Below the pieces are notes generated by a model that saw nothing but the letters and a program-made list of their open reading frames with translations, was not told the origin of the DNA and did no database searches. 64,000 nucleotides of DNA, taken from NCBI RefSeq assembly GCF_008329905.1, contig NZ_CP032155.1, forward strand, positions 5,456,001-5,520,000. Direction: 5' to 3'. Positions 12,831 to 21,881 of the stretch are shown in pieces (the stretch's first letter is position 1; the number at the start of each line of letters is the position of its first letter). Source of the DNA: Mycobacterium sp. ELW1 (GTDB taxonomy: Bacteria > Actinomycetota > Actinomycetes > Mycobacteriales > Mycobacteriaceae). Both the position numbers and the translations under genes were made by a program.

Positions 12831-13730
12831 GTGCTCGCTTCGACCGAACGGTTAGTCGACGTCGCCGAGGTCCGGTTGCGGGTGCTCGAAGCCGGTGACC
12901 GGGGCGCGCCCGTGGTGGTGTTGGCGCATGGCTTCCCGGAGCTGGCGTACTCGTGGCGACATCAGATTCCCGTCCTCGCCGAAGCCGGCTACCACGTGCT
13001 GGCACCCGACCAGCGCGGCTACGGCGGATCGTCGGCACCCGAGGCGGTCGAGGCCTACGACATCCACCACCTCACCGGCGACTTGGTCGCACTGCTCGAC
13101 TCCGAAGTCGGCGGCGGCGCCGCCCAGGCCGTGTTCATCGGTCACGACTGGGGCGCGATGGTGGTGTGGCACACCGCGCTGCTGCACCCGGACCGGGTCC
13201 GGGCGGTCGCCGGGCTGAGCGTGCCGCCGATCCCGCGGGCGCGGAGCCGGCCCACCGAGCGGTGGCGGGAGAAGTTCGGCGAGGACTTCTATATGTTGCG
13301 GTTTCAGGAGCCGGGGAAGGCCGACGCCGAAATGGCCGCCGACGTGGCGGCCACCATGCGTTCGATGTTCGCCGACCTCTCCCCGTCGGCACCGCCCGGG
13401 TGGATCGGCGACGACGAATTCGACCACTATGTCGCCGAGTTCGGCAGGACGGGATTCACCGGCGCGCTGAACTGGTACCGCAACTACGACCGCAACTGGG
13501 AGTCGACACCCCAGCTCGCGGAGGCGCACGTCACCGTTCCCGCGCTGTTCGTCGGCGGTACCGCCGACCCGATCGCGCCGACGATGAACCCGGCCCGCGC
13601 CCGCGAGGTGGTGGCCGGGCCGTACACCGAGCGGTGGATCGACGGCGCCGGGCATTGGGTGCAGCAGGAGCGCCCCGAGGACGTGAACCGGATCCTGTTG
13701 GAATTCCTACGCGAAGTGGAGTCGTCGTGA
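12831..13730 (+). CDS. ephA: Epoxide hydrolase, alpha/beta-hydrolase fold
   Basis: Predicted to hydrate epoxides to diols; related to M. tuberculosis EphA (Rv3617). 299 residues from the GTG at 12831, chosen because TERLVDVAEVRLRVLEAG matches the family start. An oxyanion HGFPELAYSWRHQ motif near residue 35, nucleophile Asp106 in GHDWGA and catalytic His275 in GAGHWVQQE are present. A lid with a tyrosine-containing NWYRNYDRNWE segment lies near residue 215. It is about 20 residues shorter than EphA in the lid region. The stop overlaps the start of the next gene by GTGA, so the two are coupled. Confidence 0.88.
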   Translation: MLASTERLVDVAEVRLRVLEAGDRGAPVVVLAHGFPELAYSWRHQIPVLAEAGYHVLAPDQRGYGGSSAPEAVEAYDIHHLTGDLVALLDSEVGGGAAQAVFIGHDWGAMVVWHTALLHPDRVRAVAGLSVPPIPRARSRPTERWREKFGEDFYMLRFQEPGKADAEMAADVAATMRSMFADLSPSAPPGWIGDDEFDHYVAEFGRTGFTGALNWYRNYDRNWESTPQLAEAHVTVPALFVGGTADPIAPTMNPARAREVVAGPYTERWIDGAGHWVQQERPEDVNRILLEFLREVESS

Positions 13731-14908
13731 CGCAAAAGCCGCTGAACTTCGGAGTGTTCATCACGCCGTTTCATCCGGTAGGCCAATCCCCCACCGTCGC
13801 ACTGGAATACGACCTGGAGCGGACGGTCGCCCTGGATCGGCTCGGGTTCGACGAGGCGTGGTTCGGCGAACACCACTCCGGCGGGTACGAATTGATCGCC
13901 TGCCCGGAGGTGTTCATCGCCGCGGCCGCCGAGCGCACCAAGCACATCCGGCTGGGCACCGGCGTGGTGTCGCTGCCCTACCATCACCCGCTGATGGTGG
14001 CCGACCGCTGGGTGCTGCTCGACCACCTGACCCGGGGCCGGGTGATCTTCGGCACCGGGCCCGGCGCGCTGCCGTCGGACGCGTACATGATGGGCATCGA
14101 TCCGGTGGAGCAGCGGCGGATGATGCAGGAGTCGCTGGAGGCGATCCTGGCGCTGTTCCGCGCCGGGCCCGACGAGCGGGTCGACCGGCATTCGGACTGG
14201 TTCACCTTGCGCGACGCGCAGCTGCACATCCGGCCCTACACCTGGCCGTACCCGGAAATCTCCACGGCGGCAATGGTTTCGCCATCGGGTCCGCGGCTGG
14301 CCGGGCAGCTGGGCACCTCACTGCTGTCGTTGTCGATGTCGGTGCCCGGCGGGTATGCGGCGCTGGAGGACGCCTGGGGTGTCGTCGTCGAGCAGGCCGC
14401 CAAGGTGGGCCGGCCCGAGCCGGATCGCTCGTCGTGGCGGGTGCTGGGGATCATGCACCTCGCCGATACCCGGGAGCAGGCGATCGAGGACTGCACGTAC
14501 GGATTGCAGGACTTCGCAAACTATTTCGGCGCCGCCGGATTCGTGCCGCTGGCCAATGACGTCGAGGCCGCAGAGCAGTCCCCGCGGCAGTTCGTCGCCG
14601 ACTATGCCGCCGGGGGCAACTGCTGTATCGGCACACCCGATGATGCCATCGCCTACATCACCGATTTGCTGGACCGCTCGGGCGGTTTCGGCACGTTCCT
14701 CATGCTCGGGCACGACTGGGCCGACCCGCAGGCCACCTATCACTCGTACGAGTTGTTCGCGCGAAAAGTCATGCCGCACTTCAAGGGACAGCTTCAGGCC
14801 CCGAGAGCGTCACACGACTGGGCGCAGCGCAAACGCAACGATCTGTTCGGCCGCGCCGGTGAGGCGATCATGAAGGCCATCGGCGAGCACGCCGGCGAGC
14901 AGACTTAG
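13727..14908 (+). CDS. Luciferase-like (LLM class) flavin-dependent oxidoreductase
   Basis: A 393-residue member of the bacterial luciferase-like monooxygenase family, which uses FMNH2 or F420 to oxidise aldehydes, alkanes or related substrates. Visible features are NFGVFITPFHP at the N-terminus, FDEAWFGEHHSGGYELI near residue 45, GTGVVSLPYHHPLMVADR near residue 80 and GRVIFGTGPGALPSDAYMMG near residue 105. The GTG start at 13727 overlaps the ephA stop by 4 nt. It occupies the Rv3618 position next to ephA. The substrate is unknown. Confidence 0.85.
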   Translation: MTQKPLNFGVFITPFHPVGQSPTVALEYDLERTVALDRLGFDEAWFGEHHSGGYELIACPEVFIAAAAERTKHIRLGTGVVSLPYHHPLMVADRWVLLDHLTRGRVIFGTGPGALPSDAYMMGIDPVEQRRMMQESLEAILALFRAGPDERVDRHSDWFTLRDAQLHIRPYTWPYPEISTAAMVSPSGPRLAGQLGTSLLSLSMSVPGGYAALEDAWGVVVEQAAKVGRPEPDRSSWRVLGIMHLADTREQAIEDCTYGLQDFANYFGAAGFVPLANDVEAAEQSPRQFVADYAAGGNCCIGTPDDAIAYITDLLDRSGGFGTFLMLGHDWADPQATYHSYELFARKVMPHFKGQLQAPRASHDWAQRKRNDLFGRAGEAIMKAIGEHAGEQT

Positions 14909-14949
14909 GCCTCGGTCAGCTGCACTCTCGTTGCAACACCCGTGCCGCC

Positions 14950-15723
14950 CTAGATTTCAGCCGGCGTTCCCGGCGTGAGCCAGTGGACATTCGCGAGCTC
15001 CGACAGTGTCTGGCGTGCAACATCTTCCGGCTCGCGGAAGTGCGTCCAGCCCTCGTAATGCACCGGCACCACCACGCGTGGCCGCATCAGGCGGGTCAAC
15101 TCGAGGCCCTCGCGGGCGGTCATGGTGAAGCGCACCGGCCCGGTGAACCCGAACCGCACCCCGCCGAGATGCAGCAGCGCCACATCGACCGGCATCCGCC
15201 GAGCGACTTCACGCAGACCGTCGTAGAGCACGGTGTCCCCCGACATCCACAGCGCGGCGGCATCCTCGCCGTCGCGGTGCAGCGCGAACCCGTTGACCTT
15301 CCCGGTGATCGGGCCGCTGAACCTGGGGCCGTGCCGGGCCGGGGTGGCAGTCACCGTCAGCGGCGGCCGGCCCTCGGCCGTCAGCGTCGTCGACTCCCAG
15401 TCCGCCAGGCCACGAACATTCGGCGCGGCCAGCCGCCGCGCGGCGGGTACGGTGGTGACGACGGTGCCGGCCTGAGCGAGCAGGGCACGGCCGGAGTCGT
15501 CGAGGTTGTCGGCGTGCTGATCGTGGCTGAGCAACACCGCATCGACGGGTGCGACGGCGTCGCGCGGTCGGGCCGGGCCCGCGACCTTGCGCGAGGACGT
15601 GCCCCAACCGAACGTGTATCGGCGCCCGGGTGAGTCGAAGGTCGGGTCGGTCAGGATCCGCCAGCCGTCGACCTCGATCAGCGTGGTGGGGCCGCCGAGG
15701 TGAGTGAGAGCCAGCTTGGCCAT
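14950..15723 (-). CDS. MBL-fold metal-dependent hydrolase (UlaG-like)
   Basis: A 257-residue metallo-beta-lactamase superfamily protein. It carries the metal-binding motif LLSHDQHADNLDD (about residues 63-75), a HxxHxD(N) variant, the downstream His of TPARHGPR, Asp of WMSGDT and His of PVHYEGW. These resemble UlaG / YtkL-type hydrolases rather than true lactamases. The start (ATG 15723) is 36 bp from the divergent lpqG start. The substrate cannot be told from sequence. It converges with the LLM gene, 41 bp apart. Confidence 0.82.
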   Translation of the reverse strand: MAKLALTHLGGPTTLIEVDGWRILTDPTFDSPGRRYTFGWGTSSRKVAGPARPRDAVAPVDAVLLSHDQHADNLDDSGRALLAQAGTVVTTVPAARRLAAPNVRGLADWESTTLTAEGRPPLTVTATPARHGPRFSGPITGKVNGFALHRDGEDAAALWMSGDTVLYDGLREVARRMPVDVALLHLGGVRFGFTGPVRFTMTAREGLELTRLMRPRVVVPVHYEGWTHFREPEDVARQTLSELANVHWLTPGTPAEI

Positions 15724-15746
15724 CCCAAAAACCTAGCGCGCCACGC

Positions 15747-15752
15747 TACGGT
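15747..15752 (+). promoter_or_regulatory. -10 box of lpqG (leaderless type)
   Basis: TACGGT, matching TANNNT, 7 nt before the lpqG ATG. This is the spacing seen for leaderless mycobacterial transcripts, so the mRNA probably begins at the start codon. No Shine-Dalgarno is visible. Confidence 0.5.
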
Positions 15753-15759
15753 GTCTCCC

Positions 15760-16479
15760 ATGCCCATCGCCGGACGTCGTGTCGTTATTGCGCTGGCCTC
15801 GGCGGCCACGGCCGCCGCCATCCTCACGGGCTGCGACTCCGCTCCCGCGGTGCCCGCCAATCCGCGACAGGTCACCGTCATCGGCTCCGGCGAGGTGAAG
15901 GGCGTGCCAGACACCCTGACCGCCGACGTGAGCGTCGAGGCGACCGCAGCCGACGTCACCACGGCGATGAACCAGGCCAACGACCGCCAGAACGCGGTAC
16001 TCAACGCGCTCAACGCCAGCGGCGTCGACACCAAGGACATCAGCACCACCGGGGTCAGCCTGCAGCCCCAGTACGGCGACAACTCGGTGATCACCGGCTA
16101 CCGGGCGAACAACTCGATCCAGATCAAGATCCGCAAGCTGGACACCGCCTCGCAGGTGCTGGCCAATATCGTCAGCGCCGGTGGCGCCGCCACCCGAATC
16201 AACTCGGTGAGCTACTCGATCGAGGACGACTCCAAGCTGGTCGGCGACGCCAGGGCCCGCGCGTTCAACGACGCCAAGCAGCGGGCGCAGCAGTACGCCG
16301 ACCTGTCCGGGCTGTCGCTGGGCAAGATCATCTCCATCTCCGAGGCACCCGGTGGCACACCCCCGCCGCCCACGCCGATGCCGATGCCGATGCGCGGCGA
16401 GATGGCCAGTTCGGTTCCGCTGTCCCCCGGCCAACAGACGGTGAGCTTTTCGGTGACGGCGGTCTGGGAGCTCGGCTAG
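15760..16479 (+). CDS. lpqG: SIMPL-domain lipoprotein LpqG
   Basis: A 239-residue secreted lipoprotein. The signal peptide RRVVIALASAATAAAIL ends in the lipobox LTGC (Cys about residue 24), followed by a SIMPL/DUF541 domain (about residues 40-235). VIGSGEVKGVPDTLTADVSV and VSLQPQYG are typical of the domain, which occurs in periplasmic or envelope proteins of poorly known role. The start is set at 15760 rather than an upstream extension because of the signal peptide and the -10 box 7 nt before. Its TAG stop lies in the CTAG target site of the IS481-type element; the duplication leaves the coding sequence intact. Confidence 0.9.
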   Translation: MPIAGRRVVIALASAATAAAILTGCDSAPAVPANPRQVTVIGSGEVKGVPDTLTADVSVEATAADVTTAMNQANDRQNAVLNALNASGVDTKDISTTGVSLQPQYGDNSVITGYRANNSIQIKIRKLDTASQVLANIVSAGGAATRINSVSYSIEDDSKLVGDARARAFNDAKQRAQQYADLSGLSLGKIISISEAPGGTPPPPTPMPMPMRGEMASSVPLSPGQQTVSFSVTAVWELG

Positions 16480-16480
16480 C
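16475..16480. repeat. Target-site duplication, left copy
   Basis: GCTAGC at the left edge of the IS element, identical to 17647-17652. It contains the central CTAG and includes the lpqG stop codon. Confidence 0.85.
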
Positions 16481-17465
16481 TGTACTGACCTGAGAGGTTA
16501 GGTACGCGGGCGGCGGGTGGTTGGCCGCCGAGTGCGGTGTGGCCGCGGTGGTAATTGTAGGTGTGCAGCCAGGTGATGAACTCGTCGCAGCGTTCGGTGT
16601 CGCTGCGGTAGAGCCGGGCGTAGGCCCATTCTTCGGCCAGCGTGCGGTGGAACCGCTCTACTTTGCCATTTGTCTGTGGCCGATAGGGCCGGGTTCGGCG
16701 ATGCTCGATGGTGCCCAGTGCGTCCCGGAAGGGATGTGATCGATAGCATGATCCATTGTCGGTCAACACTTTTCGAACGTTGATGCCATGTTGGGCGAAC
16801 CAGGTGTTGGCTCGTAGCCAGAAGGCGGCGGCCGTGTCTTTGCGTTCATCGCTGAGTATCTCGCTGTAGGCCAGCCGGGAATAGCCGTCGATTGCGGTGT
16901 GCAGGAAGTGATAGCCGCGTACCGGTTGTCGACGTTTGTTGGTCTGTCCACTGCTTTTGTCGGCTTGGTGATTGCGGTTACCCACCGAGCGACCCAGCAT
17001 CCGCCAGCCGCCGCCGGCAGGAATTTTGCCCAGCTTCTTGACGTCGATGTGGACCATTTCGCCGCACTCGGCGGGTTGCATGCGTCGGATCACGCAGCCA
17101 GTGCCGCGGTCCAGCCAGCGCAGTTTGGCCATGCCGTAACGAGTGAGGACCCGGTGCACCGTCGAGGGGTGCAGGCCCAGCAGATAACCGATGCGCGCCG
17201 GTCCCCAACGGCGAATGACACGCACCTTGATGATGCGCCGCTCGGTACGTGTTGGAGTCTGATTGGGGCAGCGGTGAGGCCGTGAGCTGCGGTCGACCAT
17301 GCCGGCCGGACCATATTCGCGGTAGCGGCTCGCCCAGCGACTGGCGGTAGTCACTGCTACCTGGAATCGGTCAGCAGCGCGTCGAAGACTCCAACCGTCC
17401 TCGACGACGCAACGGGCCAGTCGCAGGCGTCCGGTTTCAGACAACGGGGCGTTACGGTGGGACAC
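16476..17465 (-). CDS. IS481-family transposase (DDE integrase core)
   Basis: A 329-residue transposase. The N-terminal helix-turn-helix region (about residues 8-60, SLRRAADRFQVAVTTASRW) is followed by an rve integrase core. The catalytic triad is Asp in VHIDVKKLG, Asp in VLTDNGSCYRS and Glu in GKVERFHRT, and the typical YNYHRGHTALGG tail is present. The start is a GTG (VSHRNAPLSET) preceded by GGAGG. The last codon's first two bases and the TAG stop come from the target duplication rather than from the element itself. It appears intact. Confidence 0.92.
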   Translation of the reverse strand: MSHRNAPLSETGRLRLARCVVEDGWSLRRAADRFQVAVTTASRWASRYREYGPAGMVDRSSRPHRCPNQTPTRTERRIIKVRVIRRWGPARIGYLLGLHPSTVHRVLTRYGMAKLRWLDRGTGCVIRRMQPAECGEMVHIDVKKLGKIPAGGGWRMLGRSVGNRNHQADKSSGQTNKRRQPVRGYHFLHTAIDGYSRLAYSEILSDERKDTAAAFWLRANTWFAQHGINVRKVLTDNGSCYRSHPFRDALGTIEHRRTRPYRPQTNGKVERFHRTLAEEWAYARLYRSDTERCDEFITWLHTYNYHRGHTALGGQPPAARVPNLSGQYS

Positions 17466-17646
17466 GAAGACCTCCGAGATGAGTTGGTGCGTTCCTAGAC
17501 AGCTCGCACTTCACTCGGAGGTCTTCGTCATGTCACCCCGTCCCCCCCCGCCCGACGCGCAACGCCGTCCCGCGCGCGCGCCGCGAACTCGGAGGTCTTC
17601 GTCATGTCACCACGCCACGCCGTCCCTAACGTCCGTGGTCAGTACA
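16481..17646 (-). mobile_element. IS481-family insertion sequence
   Basis: A 1166-bp element bounded by imperfect inverted repeats: TGTACTGACC at the left and its exact complement GGTCAGTACA at the right. About 21 of 26 terminal positions match. It is flanked by 6-bp GCTAGC duplications. IS481 is known to target NCTAGN, and this fits exactly. One transposase is encoded on the minus strand. The right non-coding end holds a suspicious 25-bp direct repeat with GC filler, so the true element may be about 74 bp shorter. Confidence 0.9.
17513..17611. repeat. 25-bp direct repeat around GC-rich filler inside the IS
   Basis: Positions 17513-17537 and 17587-17611 are identical (ACTCGGAGGTC...GTCACC). 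The 49-bp spacer is nearly all G/C with a run of eight C. Read on the minus strand the spacer decays into poly-G. Similar structure recurs at 43777-44021. Probably an assembly artefact. The repeat unit also mirrors the transposase start region (inverted copy near 17463-17480). Confidence 0.7.
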
Positions 17647-17652
17647 GCTAGC
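17647..17652. repeat. Target-site duplication, right copy
   Basis: GCTAGC directly after the right terminal inverted repeat, matching 16475-16480. Confidence 0.85.
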
Positions 17653-17730
17653 GATCGCCGAGATCGACGAAATGGCGTGATCCACTCGAACTTCGGCGGC
17701 CAAACGTCGGTTTGGGCGCGGTGGAACTGA

Positions 17731-18306
17731 CTAGCCCTGATACACCTTCGGCTCGAGTGTGCCGATGAAGGGCAGATCGCGGTAGCGCTCGGCGTAGTCC
17801 AGGCCGTAGCCGACCACGAACTCGTTGGGAATGTCGAAGCCGACGTATTCGATGTCGACGTCGGCGCGTACCGCGTCGGGCTTGCGCAGCAGCGTGCACA
17901 CCCGCAGCGATTTGGGATGCCGGGTGGCCAGGTTGCGCAGCAGCCACGACAACGTCAGCCCGGAGTCCACGATGTCCTCGACGATCAGCACGTCGCGGTC
18001 ATGGATGTCGCGATCGAGATCCTTGAGGATCCGGACCACCCCCGACGACGACGTCGACGATCCGTAGGAGCTGACCGCCATGAACTCCAACTGCGTGGGC
18101 AGCGGGATCGCGCGGGCGAGGTCGGTGACGAACATCACCGCACCCTTGAGGACGGTCAGCAGCAGCAGATCCTGACCGTTCAGCGAATCGGCGTAGTCGC
18201 GGGCGACCGACGTCGCCAGCTCAGCGGTCCGGGTGTGAATCTGCTCTTGTGACAACAAGACCGATTTGATGTCCCCGGGGTACAGCTCGTGCGCCGACAC
18301 GTCCAC
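17731..18306 (-). CDS. hpt: Hypoxanthine-guanine phosphoribosyltransferase
   Basis: Salvages hypoxanthine and guanine with PRPP. About 191 residues; [13 protein letters not shown] at the N-terminus, [20 protein letters not shown], the flexible-loop [15 protein letters not shown] and the PRPP motif [17 protein letters not shown] are present, as are the C-terminal [23 protein letters not shown] residues. The start is uncertain: GTG at 18306 or 18300 both lie just before ELYPGD and no strong Shine-Dalgarno is visible. Longer readings run into tilS and are rejected. It is the last gene of the dacB-zincin-tilS-hpt run. Confidence 0.93.
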   Translation of the reverse strand: MDVSAHELYPGDIKSVLLSQEQIHTRTAELATSVARDYADSLNGQDLLLLTVLKGAVMFVTDLARAIPLPTQLEFMAVSSYGSSTSSSGVVRILKDLDRDIHDRDVLIVEDIVDSGLTLSWLLRNLATRHPKSLRVCTLLRKPDAVRADVDIEYVGFDIPNEFVVGYGLDYAERYRDLPFIGTLEPKVYQG

Positions 18307-18338
18307 ACTGTGCCACGAGCAAGGCCTGACGACCAATC

Positions 18339-19313
18339 TCACACCGGTTGCGTGTACATCATCAGCCTGCCGTCGCGGCGCGCGGCGAACAATCTTTGCT
18401 GCCGAAGCTCCGAGCCGACTGCCACTCCGCCCTGCCCGTGCCAGGCGGTGACCAGGGCGTCCACCGCGCGGATCTGCTTGTCGGTGAGGTTGGCCGCGCC
18501 GCCGCCCAGCAGCCAGCCGCGGATCACCCGGCGGCGCACCGCGGTGGGCAGGGCGGCCAGCGCGGTGACCGCGACGGTGTCGCCGGTGTCGCCGAGGGCG
18601 GCTGTGTTCTTCCGCGCCAGGGCGGCCCATTCGTCCAAAGCGTCGGTGTCCTCGCGCAGCGCGGCCGCGGTCCGGGCCAGCGCCTCGGCAACACCACCGC
18701 CGAGCACGTCTTCGAGCAGCGGCAGCACTTCGGTGCGCAGCCGAACCCGGGTGAAACGGGCGTCGTGATTGTGCGGGTCGTCCCACGGGGTCAACCCGAG
18801 CTCGGCGCACGCGGCGTGGGTGACGGCGCGGCGCACCCCCAGCAGCGGCCGGTACCAGGGCGGGTCGCAGGCCCGCATACCGGCGATCGATCGCGGTCCC
18901 GAGCCGCGGCCCAGCCCCAGCAGCACGGTCTCGGCCTGGTCGTCGAGGGTGTGCGCCAGCAGAACCGGCGCATCGGCGCGCGCGGCGTCCAGCGCGGTGT
19001 AGCGCGCGGCGCGCGCGGCGGCCTCCGGACCGCCGTCGCCGCCCACCTGCACCCGCAGCACCCGGGCGTCCACGCAGCCGAGGTCGTGCGCCTGCCTGCG
19101 GGCGGTCTCGGCGATCTGCTCGGAGCCGGGCTGCAGACCGTGGTCGACGATCAGGGCGGTGGTCGGCAGCGCGGCGGCGGCCGCCGCGGCCAGGGCCAGC
19201 GAGTCCGGCCCGCCGGACAGCGCGACACACCACGACGTCGCGCCGGGCAGGTGCTCGGTCACGAAGCCGGCCACGCCGGCCCGCAGCGCGGCTACAGCAC
19301 CCGGTCGATCCAC
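18339..19313 (-). CDS. tilS: tRNA(Ile)-lysidine synthase
   Basis: Modifies C34 of tRNA-Ile(CAU) to lysidine using ATP and lysine. 324 residues with the N-type ATP pyrophosphatase P-loop SGGPDSLAL (about residue 34). [19 protein letters not shown] and GLGRGSG follow. The C-terminal [15 protein letters not shown] and GGVAVGS segments are typical. The GTG at 19313 ([13 protein letters not shown]) matches mycobacterial TilS starts and lies 22 nt inside the preceding zincin gene. The longer upstream reading is out-of-frame shadow of that gene. Confidence 0.93.
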   Translation of the reverse strand: MDRPGAVAALRAGVAGFVTEHLPGATSWCVALSGGPDSLALAAAAAAALPTTALIVDHGLQPGSEQIAETARRQAHDLGCVDARVLRVQVGGDGGPEAAARAARYTALDAARADAPVLLAHTLDDQAETVLLGLGRGSGPRSIAGMRACDPPWYRPLLGVRRAVTHAACAELGLTPWDDPHNHDARFTRVRLRTEVLPLLEDVLGGGVAEALARTAAALREDTDALDEWAALARKNTAALGDTGDTVAVTALAALPTAVRRRVIRGWLLGGGAANLTDKQIRAVDALVTAWHGQGGVAVGSELRQQRLFAARRDGRLMMYTQPV

Positions 19314-20338
19314 CGCTGCGGATCTTCGATCTCGTCGGGCAGCGGCAGAGTGGCCGCACTCGTCCACACCGTGTTGAACCGGTCCATCCCGACCCGGTCC
19401 ACCACATGGTCGACGAACGCCTTCCCGCGGGTGTACTGGCTGAGCTTGGCGTCCACCCCGAGCAGCGCCCGCAGCAGCCGCTGCAGCGGCGGCTGCTTGC
19501 GTTGCCGGCGTTGATCGAACCGGTTGCGAATGGTCTGCACCGACGGCACGACGGCCGGACCGACCGCGTCCATGACATGGTCGGCGTGGCCTTCGAGCAG
19601 GGTGCCGAGCACCAGCAGCTGATCCAGCGCCACCTGCTGCGGCTCGGACTGCACCGCCCGCATGAAGCCGAGGATGCCCGCGTCGTTGGGGCCCAGGTCG
19701 CCGCTCCGCCGCTTCTTCGCGAACTCCGCCAGCCGCCCCACCACCTGCGTCACGTCGTCGGCCGCGTCGGAGGTCAGCACCCCGAGCGCCTGCGACATGT
19801 GTTGTGCCAACCAAGGATTGGCGGAGAACTGCACCCGGTGGGTGACCTCGTGCAGGCATACCCACAACCGGAAGTCGGCCGGGGAGACCCGCAGTTGGCG
19901 CTCGACGGCGATGACGTTCGGGTAGACCAGCAGCAGCAGACCGTCGTCGGTGCCGGTGTCGGCGAACGGGTCGTACTGGCCGAGGATCCCCGACGAGATG
20001 AACGCCAGCACGGCGCCGGTCTGCGCGCCGGTCACCCGTCCGGTGACCGGGTTGCTGGGTGTGTCGGTGCCGCCGGTCATCACCCGCATGGAATCCGACG
20101 CCGCCCGGATCCAGCCCTGGCGGTCGACGATGCGTGCCTCGGCGACCGGGGCGTCGCCGCCCATCCGGGTGACCTCGCGGACCGGGCCTTCGGCCTTGCG
20201 CGCCGCGACAGACAGTTCGTCGACGGCCTGGCTGCGGGTGTAGTCGGTGGCGGCCGGCCCCGGCCGGGCCAGCCGGGCGCCGACATTCCCGGCGAAGGAC
20301 CAGTCCACGGCCCGCCCGACGGTCACCTGCGAGCTCAT
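19292..20338 (-). CDS. Zinc-dependent metalloprotease (DUF2342 zincin-like)
   Basis: A 348-residue actinobacterial protein of the zincin-like DUF2342 family (Rv3626c-like; sometimes labelled F420 biosynthesis-associated). The HExxH zinc motif is seen in [10 protein letters not shown] near residue 165, with GHADHVMD downstream a possible further metal region. The start [13 protein letters not shown] at 20338 overlaps the dacB stop by ATGA and is preferred over an ATG five codons upstream. Target proteins are unknown. It lies in the dacB-zincin-tilS-hpt operon. Confidence 0.85.
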   Translation of the reverse strand: MSSQVTVGRAVDWSFAGNVGARLARPGPAATDYTRSQAVDELSVAARKAEGPVREVTRMGGDAPVAEARIVDRQGWIRAASDSMRVMTGGTDTPSNPVTGRVTGAQTGAVLAFISSGILGQYDPFADTGTDDGLLLLVYPNVIAVERQLRVSPADFRLWVCLHEVTHRVQFSANPWLAQHMSQALGVLTSDAADDVTQVVGRLAEFAKKRRSGDLGPNDAGILGFMRAVQSEPQQVALDQLLVLGTLLEGHADHVMDAVGPAVVPSVQTIRNRFDQRRQRKQPPLQRLLRALLGVDAKLSQYTRGKAFVDHVVDRVGMDRFNTVWTSAATLPLPDEIEDPQRWIDRVL

Positions 20339-21717
20339 GAGCCGCACCCGCATGTCCGCAGGACGCTGGCCAGTGCGTCGAGGGCCACCCGACCCATCGG
20401 CCCGGCGTCGTTGGAGATGAACGCGAACGTCAGCACCCGGCCGCCGGCATCGGTGACCACCCCGGCCAGGGAGTTGATCGCCGTCAGCGACCCGGTCTTG
20501 GCCCGCAGCCAGCCCGCCGACGCCCCCTTGGAGTCACCGCCGAGGAAGCGGTCCGACAACGTTCCGCTGCCGCCGGCGATGGGCAGGACGTCGAGCAGCG
20601 GGCGCATGTCGGGCTGGTCGGGGCCCGCGGCGGCCTGGACCACCTCGTCGAGGGTTTTCGCCGTGAGCCGGTCCAGCACCGACAACCCGCTGGAGTCGAA
20701 CAACGTGGCGCCGGTCATGTCGACGCCGGCACCGGCGAGCTTGGTGGTGATGGCGTCGACCGCTCCGGCGAAGCTCATCGGACGGCCGCCGGCCCTGGCC
20801 ACCTCACGGGCGATCGACTCGGCCATCACGTTGTCGGAGGCGTTCATCATCTGCCGCAGCCGCTCGATCAGCGGGGCGCCCTGCACCGCCGCGAGCTGCC
20901 TGCCCGTCGGCGGCCCGGGCGCCATCGTCACCTTGGCCGGGTCGACGCCCAGCGCGGTGGCCAGCGCCCGGCCGGCGTCCAACGCCGGGGTTCGGGACCG
21001 GGCCGAATCGACCGTGGTCGGCTGGATGCGACCGGCGTCGATCATCACCGACTGCATCGGGGCGATGTCGCCGCCGTCGATGTCGGCGGGATCCCAGCCG
21101 GGCGCGAAATCCGGCCCGCTGTACAGGGAATCGTCGACCTGAACCGCCGTCGCGGTGATTCCGCTCTTGCGCACCTGGTCGGCGAGGTCGCTGATCCGGG
21201 CGGCGCCGCGATACCAGGTCTCCTGGCCGGCCGGGGCGGCCGACAGGATCGGATCGCCGCCGCCGACGAGCACCACCACCCCGGGCTGGGTGGTCTGATC
21301 GGCCGCGACGACGGTCGTGGTGACGCGCTCGTCGCGCTTCAGCGCCAGCAGCGCAGCACCTGTGGTGAGGGTCTTGTTGGTCGAGGCCGGCAGCAGCGGC
21401 ACGTCCGCGCGGTACTCCCAGAGTTGGGTGCCGGTCTGCGCGTCGGTGACCCGGCCGCTGACGTTGCCGAGATTGGGATCGGCGACGGGCAGGGCCAGCG
21501 CGGCGGTCAGACCGGCGGCGGTGGGCACCGGTGCGCTGTCGGACACCGGGACCACGCCCGAGCTCGCGGTCACCAGTGCGTGGCCGGGCGGGGCCTGCGC
21601 GCTGCTGGTGTCACCGTGCGTCAGGACGGCGGCCACCGCGACGACGGCCGCAACCAGCGCGATCACCGCCACGGCGAGCACCACGTGGGTGGAGCGCCGC
21701 CACTGAGTCGGCCTCAT
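20335..21717 (-). CDS. dacB: D-alanyl-D-alanine carboxypeptidase/endopeptidase (PBP4 family)
   Basis: Trims or cleaves peptidoglycan cross-links outside the membrane. 460 residues: an N-terminal signal anchor (STHVVLAVAVIALVAAVVAVAAVL), then the penicillin-binding domain with the catalytic SxxK tetrad STNK (in PASTNKTL), SxN triad SDN (in NASDNVMAES) and KTG (in AKTGSLTAINSL). Spacing is typical of the S13 family with its inserted domains. The start MRPTQWRRSTHVV at 21717 is chosen over a 14-residue extension by similarity to Rv3627c. It is the first gene of the minus-strand operon and divergent from ppa. Confidence 0.93.
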   Translation of the reverse strand: MRPTQWRRSTHVVLAVAVIALVAAVVAVAAVLTHGDTSSAQAPPGHALVTASSGVVPVSDSAPVPTAAGLTAALALPVADPNLGNVSGRVTDAQTGTQLWEYRADVPLLPASTNKTLTTGAALLALKRDERVTTTVVAADQTTQPGVVVLVGGGDPILSAAPAGQETWYRGAARISDLADQVRKSGITATAVQVDDSLYSGPDFAPGWDPADIDGGDIAPMQSVMIDAGRIQPTTVDSARSRTPALDAGRALATALGVDPAKVTMAPGPPTGRQLAAVQGAPLIERLRQMMNASDNVMAESIAREVARAGGRPMSFAGAVDAITTKLAGAGVDMTGATLFDSSGLSVLDRLTAKTLDEVVQAAAGPDQPDMRPLLDVLPIAGGSGTLSDRFLGGDSKGASAGWLRAKTGSLTAINSLAGVVTDAGGRVLTFAFISNDAGPMGRVALDALASVLRTCGCGS

Positions 21718-21881
21718 CGCTCTCCTGACTTTTCGTTTCGTCTCATTGTGCCGAACCACCCTGTAGTGCAGGCCAGCGCGGGCGTTAGGGTAGGCCGCGT
21801 CGCCGGTTCGGCGGGCAGGAGCGAAGCGACCCGGGGATATATTCCACCGGGCAGGTGTCAGCGGAAATAAGGAGTCGCACG

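Noticed and set aside
12953..13726. Long N-terminal extension of the LLM oxidoreductase
   Set aside because: It is the out-of-frame reading of ephA; the GTG at 13727 overlapping the ephA stop matches the family N-terminus.
17479..17730. Small plus-strand ORF at the IS right end with a good ribosome site
   Set aside because: Runs through the suspect GC filler and the terminal repeat; the ribosome-site-like GGAGG is an inverted copy of the transposase start region.
19406..21142. 578-codon plus-strand ORF opposite dacB/zincin
   Set aside because: Shadow ORF; the minus-strand genes carry clear SxxK/KTG and HExxH motifs.
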